64,000 nt of DNA from Marinimicrobium sp038419845 (GCF_038419845.1 NZ_JBCAQT010000005.1:199691-263690), one strand, 5' to 3'; shown: positions 42,812 to 53,917, counted from the stretch's first letter. Translations and numbers: made by a program. The notes: generated from the sequence alone by a model not told the origin.

Positions 42812-42832
42812 TGGAGCAGAGGGTGTCTGTTG

Positions 42833-43978
42833 ATGAGTGAGCAGGATTTTTTGCGGCGCCTGCCCGAGGCGGGCCACAGTCTGCGTCGGCGTGATCGCCT
42901 GCAGCACCGCCTGCATCTGGATTTCACCCTGTTGTTGCTGTTGGCACTGGTGGCCGGCTATGGTCTGATCGTGCTGTACAGTGCCAATGGCCAGTCGATG
43001 GATGGCGTACAACGCCAGGGTATCTATTTTGCTCTGGCCTTTGCCGTGATGTTTGTCACCGCGCAGGTTCCACCGCACCTCTTGCGCCGTCTGGCGCCCT
43101 GGGCCTACGCTGCCGGTGTTGCGCTCCTGGTGCTGGTTCTGGTGCTGGGGATTGGTGCCAAAGGCGCCCAGCGCTGGCTAGGTATCGCCGGGTTTCGCTT
43201 CCAGCCCTCTGAGGTGATGAAGCTGGCCATCCCGATCATGATCGCGGCTTATCTGGGGCGGCGGCTGATGCCGCCGAGCCTCAAGCACATTGTTGTCAGT
43301 CTGGCACTGGTTCTGCTGCCCACGGTACTCATTATGTTGCAACCGGATCTGGGGACTTCCCTGCTGGTGGCTTCCTCCGGGCTGGTGGTGTTGTTTTTCG
43401 CCGGTCTGTCGTGGCGCTATCTGCTGGTGGCCGGGGTTGTGATCGTGGCCAGTGTCTGGCCCCTGTGGCAGTTTGTCATGCACGACTACCAGAAGCAGAG
43501 GGTACTGACCCTGCTGGATCCGGAGAAGGACAGCCTGGGCTCGGGCTGGAACATCATCCAGTCCAAAACCGCCATCGGCTCCGGCGGCTATTCGGGCAAA
43601 GGGTGGCTGGAAGGCACCCAATCGCAACTGGATTTTCTGCCCGAGGGGCATACCGATTTTATTATTGCCGTGTTGGGCGAAGAGTTCGGATTTCTGGGCG
43701 TCATGGTGCTGCTCGCGCTCTACTGCCTGATTATCGCCCGCGGACTGTTGATTGCGCTGCGGGCCCAGGACAGCTTCAGCCGGCTGTTGGCGGCCAGCAT
43801 TACCTTCACGCTGTTTGTCTACGTCTTTGTCAACGCCGGTATGGTCGCCGGTATGCTGCCGGTGGTGGGGGTCCCCCTGCCACTGGTGAGTCAGGGGGGC
43901 ACGGCGATCGTGACCCTGATGGCCGGGTTCGGCCTGCTGATGTCGATTGCCACCGAGCGTCGGCGGGTCTCTCGTTAG
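42833..43978 (+). CDS. rodA: RodA peptidoglycan glycosyltransferase
   Basis: A 381-residue SEDS-family polymerase with ten membrane helices that extends glycan strands from lipid II with PBP2. Typical segments: GAKGAQRWLGIAGFRFQPSE, LQPDLGTSLLV, the catalytic-loop Asp of GHTDFIIAVLGEEFGF and GVPLPLVSQGGTAIVTLMAGFG. ATG 42833 follows an in-frame TTG at 42830; the ATG is preferred. It is directly downstream of mrdA. Confidence 0.95.
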   Translation: MSEQDFLRRLPEAGHSLRRRDRLQHRLHLDFTLLLLLALVAGYGLIVLYSANGQSMDGVQRQGIYFALAFAVMFVTAQVPPHLLRRLAPWAYAAGVALLVLVLVLGIGAKGAQRWLGIAGFRFQPSEVMKLAIPIMIAAYLGRRLMPPSLKHIVVSLALVLLPTVLIMLQPDLGTSLLVASSGLVVLFFAGLSWRYLLVAGVVIVASVWPLWQFVMHDYQKQRVLTLLDPEKDSLGSGWNIIQSKTAIGSGGYSGKGWLEGTQSQLDFLPEGHTDFIIAVLGEEFGFLGVMVLLALYCLIIARGLLIALRAQDSFSRLLAASITFTLFVYVFVNAGMVAGMLPVVGVPLPLVSQGGTAIVTLMAGFGLLMSIATERRRVSR

Positions 43979-44036
43979 TGGGCCGCTAGCTCTGGGAATC
44001 AATCGCTCAGCGTCAATCATCAATGTGAGGTGGATC

Positions 44037-45050
44037 TTGTTCAGGACTTTTTCTCTGCGTGCGGCGAGCCTGTCGCTCGCGACAACCGCTCTGGTGTGTG
44101 CGGCGGCGGCCGGGGCCGATTACCGGGAGCATCCCGAGGCCCGGGTATTCATGGCCGAAATGGTCGAGGAGCACGATTTCGAGCTCGAAAAGCTGCAGCG
44201 CTGGTTTGCTCAGGCCGAGCAGAAGGAGGCCATTCTTGAGGCCATTGCCCGGCCGGCCGAACGCACCCGGACCTGGGCCGAGTACCGGCCAATTTTCATT
44301 CAGCGGTTGCGGGTTGATCGCGGGGTCGAGTTCTGGAACGAGCACCGCGACGCGCTGGCCCGGGCCGAGCGGGAGCTGGGCGTGCCGGCGGAAATCATCG
44401 TGGCCATCATCGGTGTGGAAACCAATTACGGCCGCACGACCGGCTCGTACCGCGTACTGGATGCACTGAGCACTCTGGCCTTTGATTACCCGCCGCGCTC
44501 GGCGTTTTTCCGCCGCGAACTCAAGCAGTACCTGATACTGATGCGCGAACACGAACAGAACCCTTTGGATTTTAAGGGGTCCTATGCCGGAGCGATGGGG
44601 CTGGGGCAGTTCATGCCCTCGAGCTATCGCCACTACGCCGTGGATTTTGATGGCGATGAGTTTGCCGATATCTGGAACAACCCGGTCGATGCCATCGGCA
44701 GTGTGGCCAACTATTTTGCCGAGCATGGCTGGCGCGCCGGTGAGCCGGTGGTGGTGCGCGCCCGCGCCGCCGAAGAGCTGTCGCCGGAGCTGGAGAGCGA
44801 GTGGAACAAAATCGATCCACCCGAGCGCACGGTGGCCTACTGGCGCGAGCGGGGTCTGACGCCGATTTTTCCGCTGGCGGGCACTCTGCCGACCCAGGGG
44901 CTGCACCTGGAGGGTGTGCACGGTGATGAATACTGGTTGGCACTGCACAATTTTTACGTGATTACCCGTTATAACCGGAGCCATCTGTACGCTATGGCCT
45001 CCTATCAATTGAGTCTGGCGATAAAAGCCGCCTGGGAGAACAGTCAGTGA
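44037..45050 (+). CDS. mltB: Membrane-bound lytic murein transglycosylase B family
   Basis: A lytic transglycosylase of about 337 residues that cleaves glycan strands to 1,6-anhydro-MurNAc. The catalytic Glu is in IIGVETNYGRTTG (near residue 129), followed by AFDYPPRSAFFRREL, GAMGLGQFMPSSYRHYAVD and the DIWNNPVDAIGSVANYF block. The start is uncertain: TTG 44037 has a GAGGTGG site and gives a signal peptide ending near AGA. There is no lipobox, so it appears to be exported without a lipid anchor. It overlaps rlpA by four bases. Confidence 0.9.
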   Translation: MFRTFSLRAASLSLATTALVCAAAAGADYREHPEARVFMAEMVEEHDFELEKLQRWFAQAEQKEAILEAIARPAERTRTWAEYRPIFIQRLRVDRGVEFWNEHRDALARAERELGVPAEIIVAIIGVETNYGRTTGSYRVLDALSTLAFDYPPRSAFFRRELKQYLILMREHEQNPLDFKGSYAGAMGLGQFMPSSYRHYAVDFDGDEFADIWNNPVDAIGSVANYFAEHGWRAGEPVVVRARAAEELSPELESEWNKIDPPERTVAYWRERGLTPIFPLAGTLPTQGLHLEGVHGDEYWLALHNFYVITRYNRSHLYAMASYQLSLAIKAAWENSQ

Positions 45051-45886
45051 AACGGATCGGTTTTTTTGTCTCCACCCTGGTGCTGTTCACGCTGGTCGGT
45101 TGCGCCCCGCTCGGGGTAAAGATCGGGGAGGAGCAGGACCGGGGCCCGGACAAGCCGGTGGATCTGTCCGGCGTGCCGGATGCCGAACCCCGGCATGAAG
45201 TCAGAACTTCCGCCGGCAACCGCAGCCCCTACACAGTACTGGGTAAAACCTACGAGCTGATGGAAGACGAAACCGGCTACCGGGAGCAGGGGATTGCGTC
45301 CTGGTACGGGCAGAAATTTCACGGCCGCAAAACCTCCAATGGCGAAACCTACGATATGTACGCCATGACCGCCGCCCACAAGACGCTGCCGATTCCCTGT
45401 TACGTCCGGGTCACCAACCTGGAAAACGAGCGTCAGGTCATTGTGCGGGTCAATGATCGGGGTCCGTTTCACGATCGCCGTATCATCGATCTGAGTTATG
45501 CGGCGGCCCAGCGTCTCGGTTTTGCCGGGCAGGGCACCGCCCAGGTTGAAGTGGAGATTATTGTTCCCGGGGAGCAGGCGCCGGTGCCGTTGCGTGATGA
45601 GAATGCAGAGTCCACGTCAGACTCCGAGGATGCGGTGGCGAAGGATGAGCCGGATGCGTCCGCGTTTTTGCAGGTCGGGGCCTTTGGTTCGCGCGCGGCC
45701 GCCGAAGCGCAGCAGATCCGTTTGAGCAGCCTGCTGGACTGGCCGGTGGTGATTCACAGTAATCGAGAGATCCCGGTGCTGCACCGGGTCCGGATCGGGC
45801 CCCTGGAGACCAATCAGGATGTGCGTTCGGTACGCGAACAGCTGCGCAAAAATGACATAGAGCAAACCCATATTGTCCACCAGTAG
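45047..45886 (+). CDS. rlpA: RlpA septal ring lipoprotein
   Basis: A 279-residue outer-membrane lipoprotein with lipobox LVGC. It has a double-psi beta-barrel (about residues 80-170, starting GIASWYGQKFHGRKTSNGE and containing RVNDRGPFHDRRIIDLSYAA) and a C-terminal SPOR domain (about 205-277) that binds denuded glycan at division sites. RlpA of Pseudomonas is a lytic transglycosylase acting on such glycans. GTG 45047 overlaps the mltB stop. Confidence 0.93.
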   Translation: MKRIGFFVSTLVLFTLVGCAPLGVKIGEEQDRGPDKPVDLSGVPDAEPRHEVRTSAGNRSPYTVLGKTYELMEDETGYREQGIASWYGQKFHGRKTSNGETYDMYAMTAAHKTLPIPCYVRVTNLENERQVIVRVNDRGPFHDRRIIDLSYAAAQRLGFAGQGTAQVEVEIIVPGEQAPVPLRDENAESTSDSEDAVAKDEPDASAFLQVGAFGSRAAAEAQQIRLSSLLDWPVVIHSNREIPVLHRVRIGPLETNQDVRSVREQLRKNDIEQTHIVHQ

Positions 45887-45947
45887 TGGTACCATTGACC
45901 GCCTCAATCTATGGAGCTGATTCACCAGAGTGATTTCCCAAATGTCT

Positions 45948-47093
45948 ATGAAAAATATCCTTGCCGCCAGTTTACTGTTTTTCCTGACCGCTGCGGTCCA
46001 GGCCCAGCAGGTCATCATTCCTGCGCCTCCCCAGTTGGCCGCGACGGCTTACCTGTTGATGGATGCGGATACCGGCAAGGTGCTGGTCGAGCACGACGCG
46101 GACGAGGTGTTGCCGCCGGCGAGTCTGACCAAGATGATGACCAGTTACATCGTCTCGGAGGAGATTGAGCAGGGCCGTATCAGCGAGGACGATATGGTCC
46201 CGATCAGCGTGAAGGCCTGGCGCAAGGGCGGCTCCAAAATGTTTGTGCGCGAGGGGACCGAAGTCCGATTGAAGGACCTGCTGCGCGGCGTCATCATCCA
46301 GTCGGGCAACGATGCCAGCATCGCCCTGGCCGAGCATGTCGCGGGCAGCGAGGAAGGCTTTGTCGATGTCATGAACCAGACGGCCGCCAAACTGGGCATG
46401 ACCAATACCCAATTCAAGAACTCCACCGGCTGGCCCGCCGAAGGTCACTACACCACGGCGCGGGACATGGCGATTCTGGCGCGAGCGGTCATCGAGGATC
46501 ACCCCGAGCACTACGACCTGTATCAGGAAAAGTATTTCTCCTATAACGGCATCAACCAGGCCAACCGCAACCGCCTGTTGTTCCGTGACGATACCGTAGA
46601 CGGCCTGAAAACCGGTCATACGGAAGAGGCGGGCTACTGCCTGGTGGCCTCGGCGGTGCGTCGGGATATGCGCCTGATCTCGGTGGTGATGGGCACCGAT
46701 AGCGAGAACGCCCGGGCCGCCGAAACCCAGAAGCTGCTGGCCTACGGTTTCCGCTATTTCCAGACCCAACCGGTCTACGCCGCCGGGGACGAGCTGCAGA
46801 CCAGCCGCGTCTGGGCCGGTCGCGACGATCAGGTGACGTTGACCATCTCCGAGGAGATCCGTTTGACCATCCCGCGTGGGGCGCTGGATAACCTCGATGC
46901 CCAGATGCATATCGATGAAATCATCAAGGCACCGATCGAGCAGGGACAGGAGCTGGGCAACCTGACCATTGATCTGGACGGCGAGCGTCTGGTCGACGTG
47001 CCCCTGGTGGCCAAGCAGGCGGTGGAAGAGGCCGGCTTTTTTGCCCGTCTGATCGACAACATCAAGCTGTTCTTCGCCAAGATCTTCAGCTGA
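45948..47093 (+). CDS. dacA: D-alanyl-D-alanine carboxypeptidase PBP5
   Basis: A 381-residue periplasmic enzyme removing the terminal D-Ala from wall pentapeptides. Signal peptide ends near VQA. Active-site motifs are SLTK (near residue 59), SGN (near 122) and KTG (near 223). A C-terminal beta domain precedes the amphipathic anchor RLIDNIKLFFAKIF. ATGs at 45942 and 45948 are both possible starts; the second lies closest to a compact signal. Confidence 0.95.
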   Translation: MKNILAASLLFFLTAAVQAQQVIIPAPPQLAATAYLLMDADTGKVLVEHDADEVLPPASLTKMMTSYIVSEEIEQGRISEDDMVPISVKAWRKGGSKMFVREGTEVRLKDLLRGVIIQSGNDASIALAEHVAGSEEGFVDVMNQTAAKLGMTNTQFKNSTGWPAEGHYTTARDMAILARAVIEDHPEHYDLYQEKYFSYNGINQANRNRLLFRDDTVDGLKTGHTEEAGYCLVASAVRRDMRLISVVMGTDSENARAAETQKLLAYGFRYFQTQPVYAAGDELQTSRVWAGRDDQVTLTISEEIRLTIPRGALDNLDAQMHIDEIIKAPIEQGQELGNLTIDLDGERLVDVPLVAKQAVEEAGFFARLIDNIKLFFAKIFS

Positions 47094-47114
47094 TCCTGTA
47101 GGTACTCCGTCGTG

Positions 47115-47137
47115 GAAGGAGGGCAGAGCCCTCCTTC
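47115..47137. terminator. Stem-loop after dacA
   Basis: A perfect 10-bp stem (GAAGGAGGGC with its complement) with a 3-base loop, 21 bases after the dacA stop. Only a mixed TGCTGTTA follows, so termination may be partial. A TATACT element at 47144-47149 right behind it could restart transcription for ybeD-lipB. Confidence 0.5.
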
Positions 47138-47143
47138 TGCTGT

Positions 47144-47149
47144 TATACT
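47144..47149 (+). promoter_or_regulatory. Possible -10 element of the ybeD-lipB promoter
   Basis: TATACT lies 30 bases before the ybeD ATG and just behind the dacA stem-loop. The -35 position falls in the stem and is poor, so this is a weak call. Confidence 0.3.
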
Positions 47150-47179
47150 GGGCGCGCCTAAACCCATGATCTGGTGGCC

Positions 47180-47464
47180 ATGTCCGATATGTCCGAATCC
47201 CAAGAGCCCCCCAAAATCGAATTTCCCTGCCCGGACTACCCCATCAAGATACTGGGCGACGCCGGGCCAGGGCTGCATGAGCTGGTGATCGAGGTCATGG
47301 AGCAGCACGCTCCGGGTTTTGATCAGGCCCGCATGACGGTCCGCGACAGCCGCAACGGCCGCTACCAGTCGCTCACGGTGTGGATTACCGCCGAGGGCGA
47401 GAGCCAGCTGAAGGCCATTCATGAAGATCTCATCCAAAGCAAACTGACCAAAATGGTGATGTAG
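47180..47464 (+). CDS. ybeD: DUF493 protein YbeD
   Basis: A 94-residue cytoplasmic protein of the DUF493 family, with an ACT-like alpha/beta fold (FPCPDYPIKILGDAGPGL; YQSLTVWITAEGESQLKAIH). Its conserved place between dacA and lipB is the strongest clue; a regulatory role tied to lipoate has been suggested but not proven. ATG 47180 is preferred over GTG 47174. Its stop overlaps the GTG of lipB. Confidence 0.9.
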   Translation: MSDMSESQEPPKIEFPCPDYPIKILGDAGPGLHELVIEVMEQHAPGFDQARMTVRDSRNGRYQSLTVWITAEGESQLKAIHEDLIQSKLTKMVM

Positions 47465-48126
47465 TGACCGGCTCCAGCGCTGTGATGCCCGAGTCGCTGG
47501 CCCTGCATCGTCTGGACCTGGGTCGGGAGGACTATGGCCCGGTGTGGGAGCGTATGCGCACCTTCACCGACACCCGGGGACCCGATACGCCGGATGAGAT
47601 CTGGCTGGTGGAGCACCCCCCGGTTTTCACCCAGGGCCAGGCGGGCAAACCCGAACACCTGCTGGGGCCCGGCGAGATCCCGGTGGTGCAGACCGACCGG
47701 GGCGGCCAGGTGACCTACCACGGGCCGGGCCAGCTGGTGGCTTACCCGCTGCTGGATCTGCGCCGTCTGAAAATGGGGGTGCGCGACCTGGTGACCGCTC
47801 TGGAGCAAACGCTCGTATCACTCCTGGCGAGCTATGGGATCGAGGCCTACGCCCGCCCTGACGCCCCCGGCGTTTATGTCGAGGGCGCCAAAATTGCCTC
47901 GCTGGGGCTGCGCGTGCGCCGGGGCTGCAGTTTTCACGGGCTGGCGTTGAACGTGGCCATGGATCTGGAACCCTTTGGCCGCATCAACCCCTGCGGTTAC
48001 GAGGGTCTGGCCATGGTGCAGATGGCCGATCGACTGCCCGAACCGCCCGATATGGGCGAGTTGAAGGAGCGACTGGTGGCCCATTTTGTTCAGAAAATAG
48101 GCTATTCGTGTACAATACCGGGTTGA
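47464..48126 (+). CDS. lipB: Octanoyl-ACP:protein N-octanoyltransferase
   Basis: A 220-residue enzyme moving octanoate from acyl carrier protein to lipoyl domains, the first step of lipoate assembly. RGGQVTYHGPGQLVAYPLLD is the substrate-binding signature. Lys in GAKIASLGLRV and Cys in INPCGYEGLAM are the catalytic pair. GTG 47464 overlaps the ybeD stop by one base. lipA follows. Confidence 0.95.
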   Translation: MTGSSAVMPESLALHRLDLGREDYGPVWERMRTFTDTRGPDTPDEIWLVEHPPVFTQGQAGKPEHLLGPGEIPVVQTDRGGQVTYHGPGQLVAYPLLDLRRLKMGVRDLVTALEQTLVSLLASYGIEAYARPDAPGVYVEGAKIASLGLRVRRGCSFHGLALNVAMDLEPFGRINPCGYEGLAMVQMADRLPEPPDMGELKERLVAHFVQKIGYSCTIPG

Positions 48127-48214
48127 TCAAGCCCGAGCTCAGACTTCACGCTTGGATCTCAAGAGAGACATCAGGCAAGCCCGAGATCAAGCATCAGACA
48201 TCAAGAGAGTCCCA

Positions 48215-49228
48215 ATGACCGAAACGCCCGATTTACAGCCTGTCAAACGCACCCGTCGCCTGCGTCAGGGTGAGAAGTTGCGCGATGCCGACAAGGTAGA
48301 GCGGATTCCGGTGAAAGTGATCGCCTCCGACGAGATGCCGCGCAAGCCGGACTGGATCCGCGTGCGGGTTCCGGCTTCCCCCGAAGTGGACCGGATCAAG
48401 AAGATTCTGCGCAAGAACAACCTCTCTTCGGTGTGCGAGGAGGCCAACTGCCCCAACCTGGGCGAGTGTTTCAGTGGTGGCACGGCCACCTTCATGATCA
48501 TGGGCGAGATCTGCACCCGCCGCTGCCCGTTCTGCGATGTGGGCCACGGCAAGCCCAACCCCCTCGATCCGGAAGAGCCCCGGCATCTGGCTGGCGCCAT
48601 CGCTGAAATGGGCCTCAAGTACGTGGTGATCACCTCGGTCGACCGGGACGATCTGCGCGATGGCGGTGCCCAGCACTTTGCCGACTGTATTCGCGAAGCG
48701 CGGATCCAGAGCCCCAACCTGCAGGTGGAAGTACTCACTCCGGATTTTCGCGGGCGAATGAAAGCCGCGCTGGATGTGCTCGAGGCCGAGGCACCGGATG
48801 TGTTCAACCACAACCTGGAAACCGTGCCGCGTCTGTACCGCCAGGCCCGCCCCGGCGCCAACTACAAGTGGTCGCTGGAACTGCTCAAAGAGTACAAAAA
48901 GCGGCGTCCCGATGTGCTCACCAAATCCGGCCTGATGGTCGGTCTGGGTGAAACCAAGGAAGAGATTCTCGAGGTTCTGCGCGATATGCGCGAGCACGAT
49001 ATCGACATGCTCACCATCGGCCAGTACCTGCAGCCCTCGCGCGATCACCTGCCCGTGGACCGCTACGTTCACCCGGATGAGTTCGCCGAGTACACCAAGC
49101 TTGCCCACGAGCTGGGCTTCAAGCACGCCGCCTGCGGCCCGCTGGTGCGCTCCAGCTACCATGCCGACAAGCAGGCGCACGGCGAAGCCGTGGGTGTCGT
49201 GGATTCACTGTTGGCCTCGGGGCAGTAA
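48215..49228 (+). CDS. lipA: Lipoyl synthase
   Basis: A 337-residue radical-SAM enzyme inserting two sulfurs into octanoyl groups. The auxiliary cluster ligands are CEEANCPNLGEC, and the radical-SAM cluster is CTRRCPFC, with the C-terminal RSSYHAD serine ligand. ATG 48215 follows an AGAGAG purine stretch; an upstream in-frame TTG at 48152 would add 21 poorly conserved residues. The spacer from lipB contains an imperfect direct repeat of CATCAAGAGAG-type sequence. Confidence 0.95.
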   Translation: MTETPDLQPVKRTRRLRQGEKLRDADKVERIPVKVIASDEMPRKPDWIRVRVPASPEVDRIKKILRKNNLSSVCEEANCPNLGECFSGGTATFMIMGEICTRRCPFCDVGHGKPNPLDPEEPRHLAGAIAEMGLKYVVITSVDRDDLRDGGAQHFADCIREARIQSPNLQVEVLTPDFRGRMKAALDVLEAEAPDVFNHNLETVPRLYRQARPGANYKWSLELLKEYKKRRPDVLTKSGLMVGLGETKEEILEVLRDMREHDIDMLTIGQYLQPSRDHLPVDRYVHPDEFAEYTKLAHELGFKHAACGPLVRSSYHADKQAHGEAVGVVDSLLASGQ

Positions 49229-49240
49229 CCGACCCGGCCG

Positions 49241-49732
49241 GTGATCGAGCCAACGCAAATTCCACGTCTGGTCGTGGAGCCGCTCACCGTAGCCACCACT
49301 GAGACGCAGCTCTCGGTGGTGGCCGGCTGGCACCACGATGAGTGCCGGAGGCGGGGCATCCGCTCCTCTCTGGCGCGCCGCACCGAGCAGCTGCGCGCTC
49401 ACCTCGACTCTTTCCCCATCCCCGTCACGCTGCTGGCCCGCAAGGGCCCGGAGCCGCTCGGCTGTGTCAGTCTGGTGCGCTACCAGGCGAGCGCGGGCGG
49501 CTCTGACCGGGTCTGGCTGAGCAACCTTTATGTGCGTGCGGACGCACGGCGTCGGGGGCTGGGGAGCCTATTGGTGGACAGGGCGTGCCGATACGCCCGG
49601 GAGCAGGGCGAGACTGAACTGTGGTTGTTTACCGACAACCGGCAGGTATTCTACAAAAAGCGTGGCTGGCAATTGGGCGGCGAGGCCCGGGTCAGCGGCT
49701 CCGACGTGGAAATCCTGGTCCGGCGGTTGTAG
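49241..49732 (+). CDS. GNAT-family N-acetyltransferase
   Basis: A 163-residue acetyltransferase. The acetyl-CoA motif A is visible as SNLYVRADARRRGLGSLLVDRACRYA's core (RRRGLGSLL), followed by ELWLFTDNRQVFYKKRGW. Substrate unknown. GTG 49241 lies 12 bp after lipA, suggesting read-through from the lip genes. No ATG is available in the early coding part. Confidence 0.82.
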   Translation: MIEPTQIPRLVVEPLTVATTETQLSVVAGWHHDECRRRGIRSSLARRTEQLRAHLDSFPIPVTLLARKGPEPLGCVSLVRYQASAGGSDRVWLSNLYVRADARRRGLGSLLVDRACRYAREQGETELWLFTDNRQVFYKKRGWQLGGEARVSGSDVEILVRRL

Positions 49733-49754
49733 TTGCGTTACGCACAGTTGTTCT

Positions 49755-49835
49755 GGCGGATGCGCTTGACGCTTATCCGCCCTACGTATACCACGGCAGG
49801 ACCCGTAGGGCGGATAAGCGTCAAGCGCATCCGCC
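49755..49835. repeat. Perfect 32-bp inverted repeat (REP-like), copy 2
   Basis: Arms 49755-49786 and 49804-49835 are perfectly complementary over 32 bases, around a 17-base loop. The left arm starts GGCGGATGCGCTTGACGCTT. It sits between the convergent GNAT and rdgC genes, where it could end both transcripts. A degenerate copy is at 34198-34291. Confidence 0.9.
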
Positions 49836-49863
49836 GCAACGTGTCGCCGCAACGCGGCCCAAT

Positions 49864-50781
49864 TTACACCGAAGGCTCCGGCTCAGCGGTTCCGCCAAAG
49901 GCCTTGATCAGAGCGCCGACCAGGGCGGCCAGCTCCAGGCTCATGATCGCAAAATCGGCATCAAACGCCTCGGCGGCACTCTCAGGGTTTCGATCCTCGG
50001 CCTGCTCCTGCAGCTTGTCTTCAAACTTCAGTCGCTTCACCGCGAACTGGTCATCCAGCACGAAGTGAATCGCTTCTTTCCAGGTGAGCGCCAGCTTGCT
50101 GGCGAACATGCCCGCTTCCAGGTGGCTCGCCACCTCGGGCGCGCTCAGATCCAGATTCTTGCAGCGCACCACCCGGCTGTCTTTGCCCGCTTGCAGTTCG
50201 CACTCCTCGCCCAGCTCGAAATCGGGGGGCAGGGGCTCGCCACGCAGCCAGTGAGTCATCAGTTGGGCGGGCGCCTGCTGGGGTGTCAGCGGTATGGCCT
50301 TGAGGCTGCCCAGCGCTTCGCGCAGCTCGCTCAACAGATCCTCCGCCCGCTTGGCTGATGAGCTGTTGACGAGGATCAGGCGCTCGTTGAGGGCGATGTA
50401 GGCGTAATCCCGGGAGGATTTGCTGAAGGCGCGGGGCAGCAGGTCAAAGATGATTTCGTCTTTGAGGGTCTGGCGCTCCTTGCGACCGACCGGGCGGCCT
50501 TCGTCGTTTTTGATCTGGGACACTTTCTCTTCCAGGTGCTCATTGACCACGGCGCCGGGCAACAGCTTCTCCTGGCGCTTGGCGCAGATCATCAGGTAAT
50601 TGCCGTTGACGTGCACATAGTCGGTGCTGTCACTGCCGGCGGGCGGAACCCACCCGCTGCGCACCAGATCCTGACTGCCGCAGGGCTGGAACGGCTTGCC
50701 CGCCAGGGCGTCGCCCAGTGCTTCGGCGGAGGTGGTGAAGGGTTCGGTCAGCTGGAACAGGCGGAGATTTTTAAACCACAT
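49864..50781 (-). CDS. rdgC: Recombination-associated protein RdgC
   Basis: A 305-residue DNA-binding protein that forms a ring dimer and limits RecA loading. It starts MWFKNLRLFQLT, with GWVPP near residue 44, and has the characteristic LLPRAFSKSSRDYAYIA and FVLDDQFAVKRLKFEDKLQEQ segments. Length equals E. coli RdgC (303). Single gene between the palindromic repeat and a hairpin. Confidence 0.95.
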   Translation of the reverse strand: MWFKNLRLFQLTEPFTTSAEALGDALAGKPFQPCGSQDLVRSGWVPPAGSDSTDYVHVNGNYLMICAKRQEKLLPGAVVNEHLEEKVSQIKNDEGRPVGRKERQTLKDEIIFDLLPRAFSKSSRDYAYIALNERLILVNSSSAKRAEDLLSELREALGSLKAIPLTPQQAPAQLMTHWLRGEPLPPDFELGEECELQAGKDSRVVRCKNLDLSAPEVASHLEAGMFASKLALTWKEAIHFVLDDQFAVKRLKFEDKLQEQAEDRNPESAAEAFDADFAIMSLELAALVGALIKAFGGTAEPEPSV

Positions 50782-50806
50782 AAAAGATGTTACCTAATGA
50801 TGGAGG

Positions 50807-50829
50807 GCCGGCCCCTGATCGGGGCCGGC
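50807..50829 (-). terminator. GC-rich hairpin between the YdiK-like gene and rdgC
   Basis: A 9-bp perfect stem (GCCGGCCCC and complement) with a 5-base loop. It lies downstream of the permease gene and just upstream of rdgC. No U-tract follows on the minus strand, so it may be a weak terminator or leader hairpin. Confidence 0.4.
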
Positions 50830-50880
50830 TGATTGACAGGTGTTACCGTTGACGCTATTCAGAGATGCGGTGCTGAATCA

Positions 50881-51945
50881 TTAAACGTGCGGAGCGACGG
50901 GGTCCTCGTGGTTGAACTCCCGAATGAAAATGCCCCAGAACGCCATGAACAGGGCGGCAATCAGCGGCCCGATGACAAAGCCGTTGACGCCCACCAGGGC
51001 AATGCCGCCGAGGGTGGACAGCAGCACCACATAGTCGGGCAGTTTGGTGTCCCGGCCCACCAGGATCGGGCGCAGGATATTGTCCACCAGGCCGATGACC
51101 ACTGCTCCGAAGAGAGTGAGAATAATACCATCCACATAGTTGGAAATGGCGAACAGGTAGATGGCGACGGGCGCCCATATAAGGGCGGCGCCAATGGCGG
51201 GGATCAGGGAGACCACCGCCATTACCACACCCCAGAGAACGGGGGCGGGAATGCCGAGAAACCAGAAAATGATGCCGCCCAGGGTGCCCTGGATCACGGC
51301 GATCACGATATTGCCTTTGACGGTGGCCCGGGTCACTTCCGCGAACTTGCCGAACAGCAGGCCTTCGCGCTCCTCGCCCAGCGGGAGTGCCTGCTTGAGA
51401 ACTTCAACCATACGCTGCCCGTCTCTGAGCAAAAAGAACGTGAGGTAGATCATCACACCAAGATTCAGGATGAACTGAAAGGCGTTCTGGCCGATGTTGA
51501 CGCTGCGCTCGGCCAGAAATTTGCCGGTGGCCATGGCCCCCCTGGTTACCCGGTCCTGAAGGTCATCGAGCTTGACGTCGTATTTGACCAGCATGTCTTG
51601 AGCAAAAGGGAAGCGGGTGCTGACCTGGGTCACGATTTTTTCCAGATCGATGTCGCCCGTGTCGAGTTTCTCGTAGAGATTCACCCCCTGGGAGATGACC
51701 GAGGTGGCGACAAAAATGACCGGGATGACCACGATGACGATGCTGATGCCCAGGGTGGCCAGTGCGGCGACATTGCGCCGGTGCTTGAGCCGGGGCAGCA
51801 GCCGTTGCTGGATGGGGGCGAAGATGATGGCGACAGCGCAGGCCCAGAAGATGGGCCCGAAAAAGGGCTTCAATACCCAGAGAAAGGCCAGGGAAACCAG
51901 CAGGAGCAGCCAGATGAAGGTTTTGGTTTCCAGTTTGCTGGTCAT
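50881..51945 (-). CDS. AI-2E/YdiK-family permease
   Basis: A 354-residue inner-membrane protein with about eight helices: two pairs at the N-terminus (residues 10-45 and 60-85), a long soluble loop (90-150), then the conserved block with LNLGVMIYLTFFLLRDGQ, VIQGTLGGIIFWFLG, LIPAIGAALIWAPVAIYL and GVNGFVIGPLIAAL. It belongs to the AI-2E/TqsA/YdiK family. Substrates are mostly unproven; signal export, pH or Na+/H+ roles are reported for members. Single gene. Confidence 0.88.
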   Translation of the reverse strand: MTSKLETKTFIWLLLLVSLAFLWVLKPFFGPIFWACAVAIIFAPIQQRLLPRLKHRRNVAALATLGISIVIVVIPVIFVATSVISQGVNLYEKLDTGDIDLEKIVTQVSTRFPFAQDMLVKYDVKLDDLQDRVTRGAMATGKFLAERSVNIGQNAFQFILNLGVMIYLTFFLLRDGQRMVEVLKQALPLGEEREGLLFGKFAEVTRATVKGNIVIAVIQGTLGGIIFWFLGIPAPVLWGVVMAVVSLIPAIGAALIWAPVAIYLFAISNYVDGIILTLFGAVVIGLVDNILRPILVGRDTKLPDYVVLLSTLGGIALVGVNGFVIGPLIAALFMAFWGIFIREFNHEDPVAPHV

Positions 51946-52063
51946 TATTCTGATTCCTTGACGGTGTTGGCGTTACGATGGGTCGACCATCGGCGCGGTT
52001 CCGCCGAGGGTCAACCTGTTTTGAACTCGCAAGCGCTACCCTTGTGGCATTCGTCCAGGAAGC

Positions 52064-53917
<1,854 letters not shown>

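Noticed and set aside
48125..48214. Imperfect direct repeats in the lipB-lipA spacer
   Set aside because: The units (CATCAAGAGAG-like) are short and degenerate; no known regulatory motif is matched.
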